Source of the DNA: Segetibacter sp. 3557_3
GTDB lineage: Bacteria; Bacteroidota; Bacteroidia; Chitinophagales; Chitinophagaceae
Assembly: GCF_004354985.1 (NCBI RefSeq)
Contig: NZ_SMSK01000005.1
Location: 248,001 to 312,000, forward strand
Length of the DNA: 64,000 nt
Direction of reading: 5' to 3'
Part shown: positions 45,849 through 54,540 of the stretch, one piece after another
Position numbering within the stretch: position 1 is the first letter of the stretch
Layout of the letters: every line of letters starts with the position of its first letter
Position numbers and translations under genes: made by a program
Notes under the pieces: model-generated
Database searches by the model: none
What the model was told of the DNA's origin: nothing
The model's input: the letters and a program-made list of their open reading frames with translations, nothing else

Positions 45849-48800
45849 CTACCGAACCGTATCCGGACCGGCCCGTTCCAAAACAGCACCGAGTGCTGCA
45901 TCAGTCGGAATTTGCTTCGGGGTTTTGGCCCCGGGGATTGGAAAACCTTTGATATACCCGCGCTTCATCAACTCCGGAATAACATACAATCCAGCATACT
46001 TAACCGCTTCGCTTGATCCTTTTGCATTTTCAATCCTCACACAGGTTACAATATGACCGGGGCCATTTGCCTTTGGGGCGAAAAATACATACCACCCGTC
46101 ATTGATCACCTCGCTTCTTAAAATTCTTTCCGGAGTACCGGTTTTACCTGCTACACTTATGCCCAGGCGATGCACTTTTCCAATGCTTTGCTTGATCATA
46201 TACCCTTTTACGATTTCTGCATAGCGGGGCTGTTTCACAATCGGGATACCCGCAAGGATTGGCGTAGGGGTTCCACTCACATTTTGTACGTACCTGTTAG
46301 GCATCAGGGTTCCGTTGTTTGCAATACCGGCTGCAAGTCTTGCAACGGATGCGGGTGTAGCCACGAGTTCTCCCTGTCCCCACGACATACCAGAGATACC
46401 ACGGCCACGGGTGCGCCGGATATTGTTTGGATTGTAGATACGCTTACTCAATGCAAATTCTGTTTTCCGCCAGGTATTGCGCCAACGTTCCTGTTGGGCC
46501 GTGTTGTTTTGCTCATAATTGTAATAATATCCACCTACCCCATGTAAAAACATTCCTGCCTTCATATAAAGGGTCCCCATCTCTTCTTCGAGGTGTTCGT
46601 CATTTGCAAGCTTGATGAAAAACGAATTATTTGAACGAACCAGTGCCCGTTCGATACCAATATTACCAGCCTCATCGGGTTCAAACCCTTTAACCCTGAT
46701 CAGTTCGCCCCTGCTTATCGGGATAACCTTGTTTGCTGCCGCATCGCCCAGCTTATTAAAGGCTGCAAGTGTAGTCACGAGCTTTGCGGTACTACCAGGT
46801 TGGGTGGCAAGGGTAAACCCGATATCACTATTCACGTTCCAACCCGGCAACTTGTTCAATTGAGATTCGCTTAGTGTAAGCATATCCCAGTTGTTGATTG
46901 GAGGAAGCGGGTAAGCTGCTGAAGCAAGAACATCGCCGGTACGATCTTCCATGATTACGATGGAGGTTCTCTTCAATTTCAAAGAGTCGTCGAGGGATAT
47001 TAACCGCTGAAGGCTGGTCTGGAGGGCGGCATCCATGGTTAGTTGTACGTCGCGGTTTTTTTGTTTAAACGCCATCACTTCGGGGCTGTTTATCCCAGCC
47101 AGCAGTAAAGGCGTAAGCGCCGAATAGTCGCGGCGGACCACAGTCATTTCACGCGTAGTTCTCGGGAGAAAGCGATCGTGCCGGAACCTGCTTGCACTTA
47201 CCTGGAATTTTGTTACCGGTGTGGGAAAACCCCGCAGTTCAGCATCGTGTTCGTATTCGGCAAAGTAGCCGTTTGGTGAACCATTGAAAACTCCCGTATT
47301 TGCGTCACCTGTCCAGAAGAACATCTGGTCACCAAATGGATAATATCGTTCCAGTCGTTTATGTGATAATGCCTCAAGTTCGGGCTTAGAAATGCCGAGT
47401 GCAAGCAGGGAGTCCTGTTGGCTTGCAATCATTTCCGGTTTACTGGTTGCGAGTATCTTCCCTTTTCGGTCGAGCAGGTTTCCTGCCTGAAGCCGGTTGA
47501 TTAAAATCGATATTCTCGGGTTGTAACTGAACATTCTGGAGCCGCTGCGGTCGGCAACCAACGCGGGCTCTACCACCCACCTGTCGTTATTCAGGAGGTA
47601 CCGGCCAATGTTAACGGAGAGCAGGACAATGGCCACCAGGGCAGCCACAAGTGCCGGCATCAGGTTGCGATCCTGTTGCCGCATGATAAACTTCATTTGC
47701 GCGGGTGATCCGTGTATATGAGAGGCCGACAAAAGAATACCTGCGGCCATCATGTTACTTAAAAGCGATGACCCGCCATAGCTGATGAAAGGCAGTGCAA
47801 CCCCGGAAAGCGGTAACGCACCGGTGGAACCGCCTGCTATCAACAGAAATTGTACAAACGTACCTATACCAATACCGGCGCATGCATAAAACAGGAACGG
47901 CCTGCCCGTTTGACGACCGATAATAATTGCCCGGTGTAGAAATATCAGGAACAGGATAAAGATGCACAGGATACCAGCAAGTCCAAACTCTTCACCAATG
48001 GATGGTAAAATCATATCGGTATGGGCCTCGGGGATGGTCTTTGCAAACCCTTCGCCAATACCCTGGCCGGTTGTGCCGCCCGCAGACATGGCCCACATGC
48101 CATTGGCCACCTGGTCGCCCCCAAACACCTCGTTGTTCCACGCGTTTTGCCAGATTGCTTTGCGGTCAACAAGCCGCTGTACCGGTCCGGGAAATAATTG
48201 ATCCAGATAAGGCACCTGGTCGAGCAACATGAAGCCCGCCATAATTACCAGGGCCATCATAGCCGATTCGCTCAGGCGTTTCTTTTTTACCAGCATATAC
48301 AACCAGGTCAGGCCGAGTGTTACACCTGTAGCGAGCCAAACGTTATCGAGAAGCCAGTTACAAGCAATATAAAGCACCACCGCACCTGCCATAGGAAAAA
48401 AGTCACCCCTGGAAAATGAGAACAGAATGATGAAGGTAAAGCAACATACCATTGCCGGTCCAAGGTCGCCGAGGATTAGAAACAACAGGATAGTAGACAC
48501 GATCGCGACAAGTGCAAAGCCAAAAAAAGACCACCGCTTGTGCCAGGATGCATACTCGGAGATGAATTTTTCGTTGGTTGAAAAATAGCCCGCAAGAAAG
48601 ATGATCACAACAAACTTGACGATTTCACTCGGCTGAAAACCCAACAGGTTTACCTTAACCCCGCTTCCCTCTGGACCTGTTCCAAAGAAGATGGTTAGTG
48701 CAAGCAAGCTGACTGCAACAATAGCCCAGGGCCATCCATTAGCGGCCCTTCGATCGCTTTTAAATACAAACAACCGGTAAAGGCCAGAGTCGGTTGTAAA

Positions 48801-50000
48801 TTTCTTTAGGTCAAATAACAGTAAGATCAAAATACCGCCCATGCCTGCGGCAAAATAAGTAAGGGTATTTTTTGCCAAAAAGCGGTCGCGCAACGGATCC
48901 TGTAAACTAAACAACGTAATAAACGAAAAGCCGGTAAGGAGCATAAGTACCGGCAACAGCATTTGATCAGCAGAACGAAAGCGATAGCTGAGCAGGATAT
49001 GCAACAAGAAAAAAGAACCAAAAAAAGTCGCCACGATGATCCAAAACCAACGGGTCACTTCTTCCGGGGTTCGTACGATAAAAGCCTTTTCTTTTTTCAG
49101 GTTAGAGAAGTCACGTCCAGAAAACAACCGTAGGGTTTGTGGAGCCTGCGTAAAGCTCATTACCATCTCCTGCTTTAGTTGTTGAACTCCCTGGGAAGAG
49201 CCATATTGGTATCCGGGCCGAAGCGGTAAAACTTCGAAAGATTTATCTAATGGAAGACCATTAAAGGAAAATTTGCCCTGAGCATCGGTTCGTGCGTAAG
49301 CGGTGAAACTTTCCAGTGTTCGTTTGCCAACTGAGTCAACCAGGTAAAGACGGCGGATGCCGTTGCGAAACTCCACCTTCTTATTTTCAATTTCAGAAGC
49401 CAGGTCAGTATACACGCTATCGGGTGGTACCACCAGTTGCAAACGCACCAAAACCCCAGAAACACCAACACTGGTTGCCTCACCCACAGTACCGGAAATC
49501 CTGCCCTGGCCCAGGCCTATCGATTGCGAAGCCGGCACCTGGATGGGATTACGCTTCTCTTTTTCGAACATTTCTGCATCGCTTTCGGAAAAGCCTAAAA
49601 CCAGGCGCGAAACCGTAACCCTTTTTTTGAATGACTCTCCGCCACTTGCAAAGGCTTGCTCAGCCGGAATGTTGTACCGCGACTTGTTCAACTCTCCAAT
49701 GTTGTCAATGTCTTCTCCCGAAGCTGCGCTACCACGCTCAACTGCAGCACTGATGAGTGCAATATCCTTTTGATCCTGGAAATAAAATCCCCTTGTCAGC
49801 AGGGAACGCATGCGCTCGCCGGGGCGGTCGGCATTCAGGTTCATAATACTGCCATCGCGTAACCTGCGCGGCACGTCTGAAAAGTCTTTCTCCAGCACCT
49901 TAAACAGCTGGAAAAAACTAAAAGCCATTACAACGGTTATCAGAGCCAGGAAAACCCGTTCTATGTTTCGATTGCCTGATTCGTTAGCAGTTAAACCCAT
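45849..50000 (-). CDS. SEDS glycosyltransferase fused to class B penicillin-binding protein
   Basis: A 1383-aa peptidoglycan synthase from the ATG at 50000, preceded by GAGGG at SD distance; an ATG at 50048 lies inside the PP2C gene. Order (numbered from 50000): membrane helix 15-34; large periplasmic region with a carboxypeptidase-regulatory-like fold (about 165-275); FtsW/RodA polymerase 310-770 with GQGIGEGFAKTIPEAHTD (Asp of the SEDS active site, about 662) and PLSGVALPFISYGGSSLLSN; membrane helix (~785-805); class B PBP with LLDRKGKILATS, STAK (Ser about 1070), SNN (1123) and KTGT (1286). Polymerase and transpeptidase normally are two proteins (RodA-PBP2, FtsW-FtsI). Confidence 0.94.
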   Translation of the reverse strand: MGLTANESGNRNIERVFLALITVVMAFSFFQLFKVLEKDFSDVPRRLRDGSIMNLNADRPGERMRSLLTRGFYFQDQKDIALISAAVERGSAASGEDIDNIGELNKSRYNIPAEQAFASGGESFKKRVTVSRLVLGFSESDAEMFEKEKRNPIQVPASQSIGLGQGRISGTVGEATSVGVSGVLVRLQLVVPPDSVYTDLASEIENKKVEFRNGIRRLYLVDSVGKRTLESFTAYARTDAQGKFSFNGLPLDKSFEVLPLRPGYQYGSSQGVQQLKQEMVMSFTQAPQTLRLFSGRDFSNLKKEKAFIVRTPEEVTRWFWIIVATFFGSFFLLHILLSYRFRSADQMLLPVLMLLTGFSFITLFSLQDPLRDRFLAKNTLTYFAAGMGGILILLLFDLKKFTTDSGLYRLFVFKSDRRAANGWPWAIVAVSLLALTIFFGTGPEGSGVKVNLLGFQPSEIVKFVVIIFLAGYFSTNEKFISEYASWHKRWSFFGFALVAIVSTILLFLILGDLGPAMVCCFTFIILFSFSRGDFFPMAGAVVLYIACNWLLDNVWLATGVTLGLTWLYMLVKKKRLSESAMMALVIMAGFMLLDQVPYLDQLFPGPVQRLVDRKAIWQNAWNNEVFGGDQVANGMWAMSAGGTTGQGIGEGFAKTIPEAHTDMILPSIGEEFGLAGILCIFILFLIFLHRAIIIGRQTGRPFLFYACAGIGIGTFVQFLLIAGGSTGALPLSGVALPFISYGGSSLLSNMMAAGILLSASHIHGSPAQMKFIMRQQDRNLMPALVAALVAIVLLSVNIGRYLLNNDRWVVEPALVADRSGSRMFSYNPRISILINRLQAGNLLDRKGKILATSKPEMIASQQDSLLALGISKPELEALSHKRLERYYPFGDQMFFWTGDANTGVFNGSPNGYFAEYEHDAELRGFPTPVTKFQVSASRFRHDRFLPRTTREMTVVRRDYSALTPLLLAGINSPEVMAFKQKNRDVQLTMDAALQTSLQRLISLDDSLKLKRTSIVIMEDRTGDVLASAAYPLPPINNWDMLTLSESQLNKLPGWNVNSDIGFTLATQPGSTAKLVTTLAAFNKLGDAAANKVIPISRGELIRVKGFEPDEAGNIGIERALVRSNNSFFIKLANDEHLEEEMGTLYMKAGMFLHGVGGYYYNYEQNNTAQQERWRNTWRKTEFALSKRIYNPNNIRRTRGRGISGMSWGQGELVATPASVARLAAGIANNGTLMPNRYVQNVSGTPTPILAGIPIVKQPRYAEIVKGYMIKQSIGKVHRLGISVAGKTGTPERILRSEVINDGWYVFFAPKANGPGHIVTCVRIENAKGSSEAVKYAGLYVIPELMKRGYIKGFPIPGAKTPKQIPTDAALGAVLERAGPDTVR

Positions 50001-50014
50001 ACTTGCCCTCGTGA

Positions 50015-51427
50015 TTATTGTGTTAGTGAGTCGGTAACGATCGGCCATTCAGAAAGATTGCCTGATACCGGTAAACCTTGTGGAAACATAAACTGGTATT
50101 GAACAGGAATACGAACGTTTTTAAATTGTACATTCTTCAGGTGAAGGCCCTTATTCTGTACCAAAACACCGACGTCAAAATTCTCCAGTGTAAGACTATC
50201 CAGCAATACATAACGGCAGGATGTGCCCAGTGTAAAAGCGGGACCGGTGTAGCTGCTATCACCAACCAGGGTTGCCCCATTTCCCATTATATGTAAGGAA
50301 TCGTTGTTTATAAGTACTGAGTCGGTTATGGTCAATGGCGGTGCACCTGCAGCCGCAATCACAAAAACTTCTCCATTACTCGCGGCACCAATACTGTCTA
50401 CAAAACGACGTTCCTGTTCGTTTCGGTCTTTTTTTACAATGATGTTTGAAGACTGTTGCTGGTACACCCTCTTATTGTGATAACCCTTATAGAGCAACCA
50501 GAGAAAGGCGCCAAGCAGAACCAGGCAAAGTATCGATAGGATTGGTACGGTGCTGCTTTTTTTGGGTTCGGTGATGATGGTTTCAGTAGCGCTCAGGGGT
50601 TTCAGTGAAACTTCGTCTTCTACAGGATCCTCGGTTTGCTTCAGGCTTACCGCCGGCCTGAGTGCCTCCTGCTTGACCGGCGCCTTATCGTTATGCACCA
50701 ATACAACGGTAATATTATCCTTACCGCCAGCGTCGTTCGCGGCCTTGACAAGCGCTTTTCCTTTCTCTACAAGGGAGCTGTTGCTATTAAGGATGCTAAT
50801 CATTTGGCCATTGCTGATCATATCCGACAGGCCATCGCTGCACAACAGGAGGTAGTCACCTGGCAGAAAGGGCGAGTCAGCTGTTTCCAGGTACTCATCG
50901 GCATTAAACTGTGCATCAAAGCCAAGTGCTTTATTGATTTCATTGCGCTTAGGGTGCCGCATTGCTGCATCCTCGGATAAACGGCCATTGTCCTCCAGGA
51001 AGCCCACGAAGGAGTGATCTTTCGTAATTTTTACCAGGGAATTATCGCGAAGCAGGTAAAGTCGCGTATCTCCCACATGACAGTAATAGAACTTGTTTTC
51101 TTTGATGTCGACCAGTGCCAGGGTAACCACACAAGCCATTTGCGCGTTGTTTGGCTCACTCTTACGTTGCTGCTGAATTTTTTCATTTGCAGCAACAAAC
51201 GAGCGCTTCATAATCGCAAACACATCGTCTCCTCCCTTCTTCAAATGCTCAAGAATCATGTCGCGGGCAATACGTGCCGCCACTTCACCCCCGCTATATC
51301 CGCCGACCCCGTCGATCACGCAGGCTGCAATGAAACGTCCATTTGAAACGGGTTCAACTAGAAAAGCGTCTTCGTTGTTGCCGCGAACCTTCCCGGTATC
51401 GGTAATTCCAAAATAGTTACTCGCCAT
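50015..51427 (-). CDS. Membrane PP2C Ser/Thr phosphatase with extracytoplasmic domain
   Basis: 470 aa. PP2C domain 1-240 with RGNNEDAF, VIDGVGGYSGGE, HVGDTRLYLL, CSDGLSDMI and DNITVVL, carrying the metal-binding Asp residues. Linker, membrane helix (STVPILSILCLVLLGAFLWLL, given here as about 293-315), then about 150 outside residues with beta-helix-like repeats (GNGATLVGDSSYTGPAF, LENFDVGVLVQNKGLHLKN). PstP in Actinobacteria, the counterpart that reverses PknA/B, also has an outside domain, but not of this type. Its start overlaps the micro-ORF by 11 bp and its stop is 14 bp before the synthase ATG. Confidence 0.94.
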   Translation of the reverse strand: MASNYFGITDTGKVRGNNEDAFLVEPVSNGRFIAACVIDGVGGYSGGEVAARIARDMILEHLKKGGDDVFAIMKRSFVAANEKIQQQRKSEPNNAQMACVVTLALVDIKENKFYYCHVGDTRLYLLRDNSLVKITKDHSFVGFLEDNGRLSEDAAMRHPKRNEINKALGFDAQFNADEYLETADSPFLPGDYLLLCSDGLSDMISNGQMISILNSNSSLVEKGKALVKAANDAGGKDNITVVLVHNDKAPVKQEALRPAVSLKQTEDPVEDEVSLKPLSATETIITEPKKSSTVPILSILCLVLLGAFLWLLYKGYHNKRVYQQQSSNIIVKKDRNEQERRFVDSIGAASNGEVFVIAAAGAPPLTITDSVLINNDSLHIMGNGATLVGDSSYTGPAFTLGTSCRYVLLDSLTLENFDVGVLVQNKGLHLKNVQFKNVRIPVQYQFMFPQGLPVSGNLSEWPIVTDSLTQ

Positions 51428-51521
51428 TACGATGGGATTTTTTGATATCTAAAAAGTTTGCCACCAACAGCAAAACGCAGATGATAAAAATGGCAACTGA
51501 TAAGAATACGTGCATCGACAT
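51417..51521 (-). CDS. 34-aa membrane micro-ORF between FHA and PP2C genes
   Basis: The ATG shares one base with the TAA of the FHA gene (TAATG), and the stop TAA lies within the first codons of the PP2C gene (11-bp overlap). The peptide starts MSMHVFLSVAIFIICVLLL, continues VANFLDIKKSHRNGE and is one hydrophobic helix with a basic, polar tail. Coupling at both ends makes real translation plausible. It could be a small subunit or stabiliser of the membrane complex encoded here, or merely a coupling device. I do not recognise the family. Confidence 0.6.
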   Translation of the reverse strand: MSMHVFLSVAIFIICVLLLVANFLDIKKSHRNGE

Positions 51522-52471
51522 TATGCTTTAAATATGTTTATTCCAACGATCCCGTTCAGTACAATTCGCGAGTTGACCGGGAGTTCTACCCAGGTTGGTT
51601 TACCAGGCTCGCAAGCCGCCACTTCCTGCTCGTTTAAGACGGTCTTTTCGCCAAATGAAGCAAGTTGAAATTTGTTGTCCTGCTGATTGTGCCGTATTTG
51701 TAGATGCGGAGAGTTGACCCAATCGGAAGGTATCCTGAAGATATTTGTACCAGTGCGCTGTTCATCCTTACCTGATACCGTAATTTCTTCATCTTTCATC
51801 AGGTATTCAATCTTTTTACCGGCGTACTCCTTATCCGGTACAATCGTTTCCAGGCGCGCCAGCACTGCCGGTTCGGTGTTGGTAATGTTGCCTTCGTCTA
51901 CAACCAGGTCTTCACGGTAAGTAACTTCATAATACCCCTCGCTATAGAACGTAAATCCGTCAAGAATGTCGGGATTGATGTCGAAGGTTTGCGCTATGCC
52001 CGTCTGCCTGGGGATGTACGTCACCCGCAGGTTTTCTTCCTTTTGCTGCGCGTTGCCGGGGAGCAGTTTGCCAATAAAGCTTTTGTCGCCCCTGGGATAG
52101 TCGGGGTGTGAAACAAAACGGAAAACCCACTTATTGCTGGACGGCTGAACCGTTTTCCCCTGTGCCCGATATCCTTTTAGAATGGTGTAAAACTGGTTGA
52201 CGGACTCATGAATAATTAATCCAAAAATGCCCTTTTTATTGGCCATGAAGCCATTGTAATCCTCGGGGTTGAAACAAATGATAAACTCATGAAAAAAAAC
52301 AATCCGGTTTGCAAACGACAGCTGGCCTATCGACTCCTTGAACTTTTCTATTATGTATTTATAAACATCGTCAGGGGTTAAAACAGGCACCTGTTCCCTG
52401 GTAACGGTTGCCTCCTTTTTCAGAAACCAGTCGTGCAATCCAATGCGTTGCCAAAAAGAAGTGTTACTCAT
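51521..52471 (-). CDS. FHA domain protein with FhaA-like arrangement
   Basis: 316 aa. The N-terminal part contains FANRIVFFHEFIICFNPEDY followed by a helix with HESVNQFY; the order 'strand, N-P-x-D-Y, helix' recalls the N-terminal domain of actinobacterial FhaA (DUF3662), but this needs a profile search. The C-terminal FHA domain (about 225-316) is degenerate but visible: FRIPSDWVNSPHLQIRHN, NKFQLASFGEKTVLNE, PVNSRIVLNGIVGI. Stop and next ATG overlap by one base. It is probably the second gene of the cell-wall cluster. Confidence 0.82.
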   Translation of the reverse strand: MSNTSFWQRIGLHDWFLKKEATVTREQVPVLTPDDVYKYIIEKFKESIGQLSFANRIVFFHEFIICFNPEDYNGFMANKKGIFGLIIHESVNQFYTILKGYRAQGKTVQPSSNKWVFRFVSHPDYPRGDKSFIGKLLPGNAQQKEENLRVTYIPRQTGIAQTFDINPDILDGFTFYSEGYYEVTYREDLVVDEGNITNTEPAVLARLETIVPDKEYAGKKIEYLMKDEEITVSGKDEQRTGTNIFRIPSDWVNSPHLQIRHNQQDNKFQLASFGEKTVLNEQEVAACEPGKPTWVELPVNSRIVLNGIVGINIFKA

Positions 52472-52533
52472 TCAGTCGTCTTGTTTTGTGGATTAGGTAA
52501 TATCGCGGGTTACAACAAAACTAGTCGGAACCG

Positions 52534-53007
52534 TCATTCCTTTTTCTTCTTTCCAAAAAGCTTGTCGAAAAATTTCTTTAGGCCACGTTTTTTTTCCTTT
52601 TCTTCCTCAGGCTTAGCTTTTTCGCTGTCTGACTTTTTAGGCAGCTTTCGCTCGGTAATCGTTGACATACCAGCGGAGTCGGTGTTTGAAACAAGATTAT
52701 ATACTATGGCATTGTACGACTGCCGGTGCAATTTGTTTTGGGCATAAAATCGTGTGGGCGGATTGGTGATGACCGTTCGGGAGCCGAGTAATAACGGGTC
52801 CTGGTTGCCGGGCACCCTAAGGCTGTCCCAGGTTCTGCCGGCATTTACCGAATAGTAGTAAAAGCGATTTTCGGGATTGAAATAGACGTTTTTATCAGGG
52901 TAGAAATGAACCTCTGTTTGTTCTTCACCGGGTTGGGTTGAGCAGCCTGCAGCTAATAATAAAACTGGCAAAAGCAGGCTGGCTAAACGAAATTCGGGTG
53001 ACAACAT
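52534..53007 (-). CDS. Lipoprotein of unknown function, first gene of kinase/PBP cluster
   Basis: 157 aa from the ATG at 53007 (open frame to 53064). Signal with lipobox (LLPVLLLAAGC), then a beta-rich stretch (VHFYPDKNVYFNPENRFYYYSVNAGRTWDSL) shown by alternating aromatic residues, key part ENRFYYYSVNAGRTWD, and a highly charged Lys/Glu tail (GLKKFFDKLFGKKKKE). No family recognised. It lies 62 bp upstream of the FHA gene on the same strand and is a candidate periplasmic partner of the synthase. The 267 bp upstream show no ORF. Confidence 0.72.
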   Translation of the reverse strand: MLSPEFRLASLLLPVLLLAAGCSTQPGEEQTEVHFYPDKNVYFNPENRFYYYSVNAGRTWDSLRVPGNQDPLLLGSRTVITNPPTRFYAQNKLHRQSYNAIVYNLVSNTDSAGMSTITERKLPKKSDSEKAKPEEEKEKKRGLKKFFDKLFGKKKKE

Positions 53008-53274
53008 AAGGGGTAAAATTTGGGTTAGAATAGTCAAAGACCATTCCAGCTGAAAAATTACCATTTCAACAGCTAAGTATAAGCAAGCGAAATCTTAAAG
53101 TTGCGGAATTGGTCACCTAGTCAGAAGAAAGCAAGCCTGGGAAGATCGATTGCAATGCGGTCGCAGGTTGACATAACTCTGCGGGAAGGCTTGTATTTGA
53201 TTGGTATACCGGGCAGGTAATGCCTGTGTAAGTTGGGTGGTCCCTGGAGAATGATGAGATGGAAAAAGGGGTTG

Positions 53275-54540
53275 CTAAAACAAGGGTTTGACAAAACCTG
53301 CATTTACGCCGGCACTCATAAGACGCATATTTCCGATGCCAATACCGGTCAACGGGAGTTTCACATATGGCTCAACCCTGAACTGCCAGTCGCCCTGGAA
53401 CTTACCACTATAACCGATACCCAAGTTGGCCATTGCCAAAAAGTTGTTGGTACTGTTCCGGTAAGTTAACCGGCGTTGCATAATCTGCCAGTTATACCGG
53501 TAGGTATAATAATAATCCTCCTTTTTCATGATGTATGAGGAAACTCCTGCGGTAACAAACCAGTTTGCCTGTGGCCGCACGATCGCATTATATCTGCCAT
53601 TGAGCGAGATGTCGATCATGTTACACTTACCCCAAACATTTTCAATTTTGTAATTGGCAGGAATGGAGGTGCGCTGCTTGTCAAAGTATTCGCCGGTGCT
53701 GAAATAGGATTTTTTCTCCAGGAATGCAGACGCTTCCACCGCAAGTCGTTTGTTTATGGCATAACCGGCAACCAGGCCAATGCTAATACCCGGATCTTTT
53801 ACTTTTTGAAATTCGATAAAGCTGATGTCGGTGCCAACCAGCACCCCCGCATAAAACCGTTTTGTTTTGTTTATCTCCGGCATAAGACTGTTGCCTGCGA
53901 TTACAACTTCAGCAGCAGCATTGGAGTCGACCGGTACAGGGGTGTTCCCATTGTTCTGGTTGAGGATCGTGTCTGTTGCTGGTTTTGCTGCACCCGCAAT
54001 TTTGTCGTCCTGCTTGATTTCGATTGGCAGGGTGTTAGCTCCGGATGGCCGGATACTTCCCTTTGCAGCCGGCAGCGCGGGTTGTTTGTTGCTATTGAGC
54101 GCCATCTGAGCCGGCAGTTTGTTGCGGGAAGACAAGGCTTGATGGTGAGGTCCCGGTTTCTGCTGTTTGATGGTGTAGGTTCGAGCGTTGTTTATTGCAG
54201 CCTTAGCGGGGGACCGGTTTGTGTTAGGGTTGACTGGTTGCGACACCGGGGTGTTTTCTGCTGGAACGGGGTTCGATTTAACTTCGGTTGTTTTCGATAC
54301 CAGCTGATCAGCCCCCTTTTCACCAGGCTCCTCATTGCATAACCACGGTAATGGAAGCAAGAGCAGCAACCATAAGAAGTGAAGAAAGTTTTTGTTATTG
54401 CCTCTTTTATGACCGTTGTCGTCCTGATCACCTTCCATTCGGGTCATCACCTTATTAAAATCAGCCCCGTCGGTATTGAGGGGATAATCTTCGGCTGCCC
54501 GCCTGAATAAGTCATCTATATGGTCATCTACATGTAGCAT
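53275..54540 (-). CDS. Inner-membrane segment plus outer-membrane beta-barrel protein, sigma-factor partner
   Basis: 421 aa. Residues 1-48 are acidic and cytoplasm-like (DDHIDDLFRRAAEDYPLNTDG), followed by a hydrophobic segment (FLHFLWLLLLLPLPWL, 54-69), a long Asn/Pro/Lys-rich linker (70-225) and a barrel-like domain (about 228-421: FYAGVLVGTDISF, AGYAINKRLAVEASAF, AGVNAGFVKPLF with terminal Phe). The gene overlaps the sigma factor gene by 13 bp. I infer that the N-terminus holds the sigma factor like an anti-sigma domain, while the C-terminus resembles OM barrels. Confidence 0.8.
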   Translation of the reverse strand: MLHVDDHIDDLFRRAAEDYPLNTDGADFNKVMTRMEGDQDDNGHKRGNNKNFLHFLWLLLLLPLPWLCNEEPGEKGADQLVSKTTEVKSNPVPAENTPVSQPVNPNTNRSPAKAAINNARTYTIKQQKPGPHHQALSSRNKLPAQMALNSNKQPALPAAKGSIRPSGANTLPIEIKQDDKIAGAAKPATDTILNQNNGNTPVPVDSNAAAEVVIAGNSLMPEINKTKRFYAGVLVGTDISFIEFQKVKDPGISIGLVAGYAINKRLAVEASAFLEKKSYFSTGEYFDKQRTSIPANYKIENVWGKCNMIDISLNGRYNAIVRPQANWFVTAGVSSYIMKKEDYYYTYRYNWQIMQRRLTYRNSTNNFLAMANLGIGYSGKFQGDWQFRVEPYVKLPLTGIGIGNMRLMSAGVNAGFVKPLF

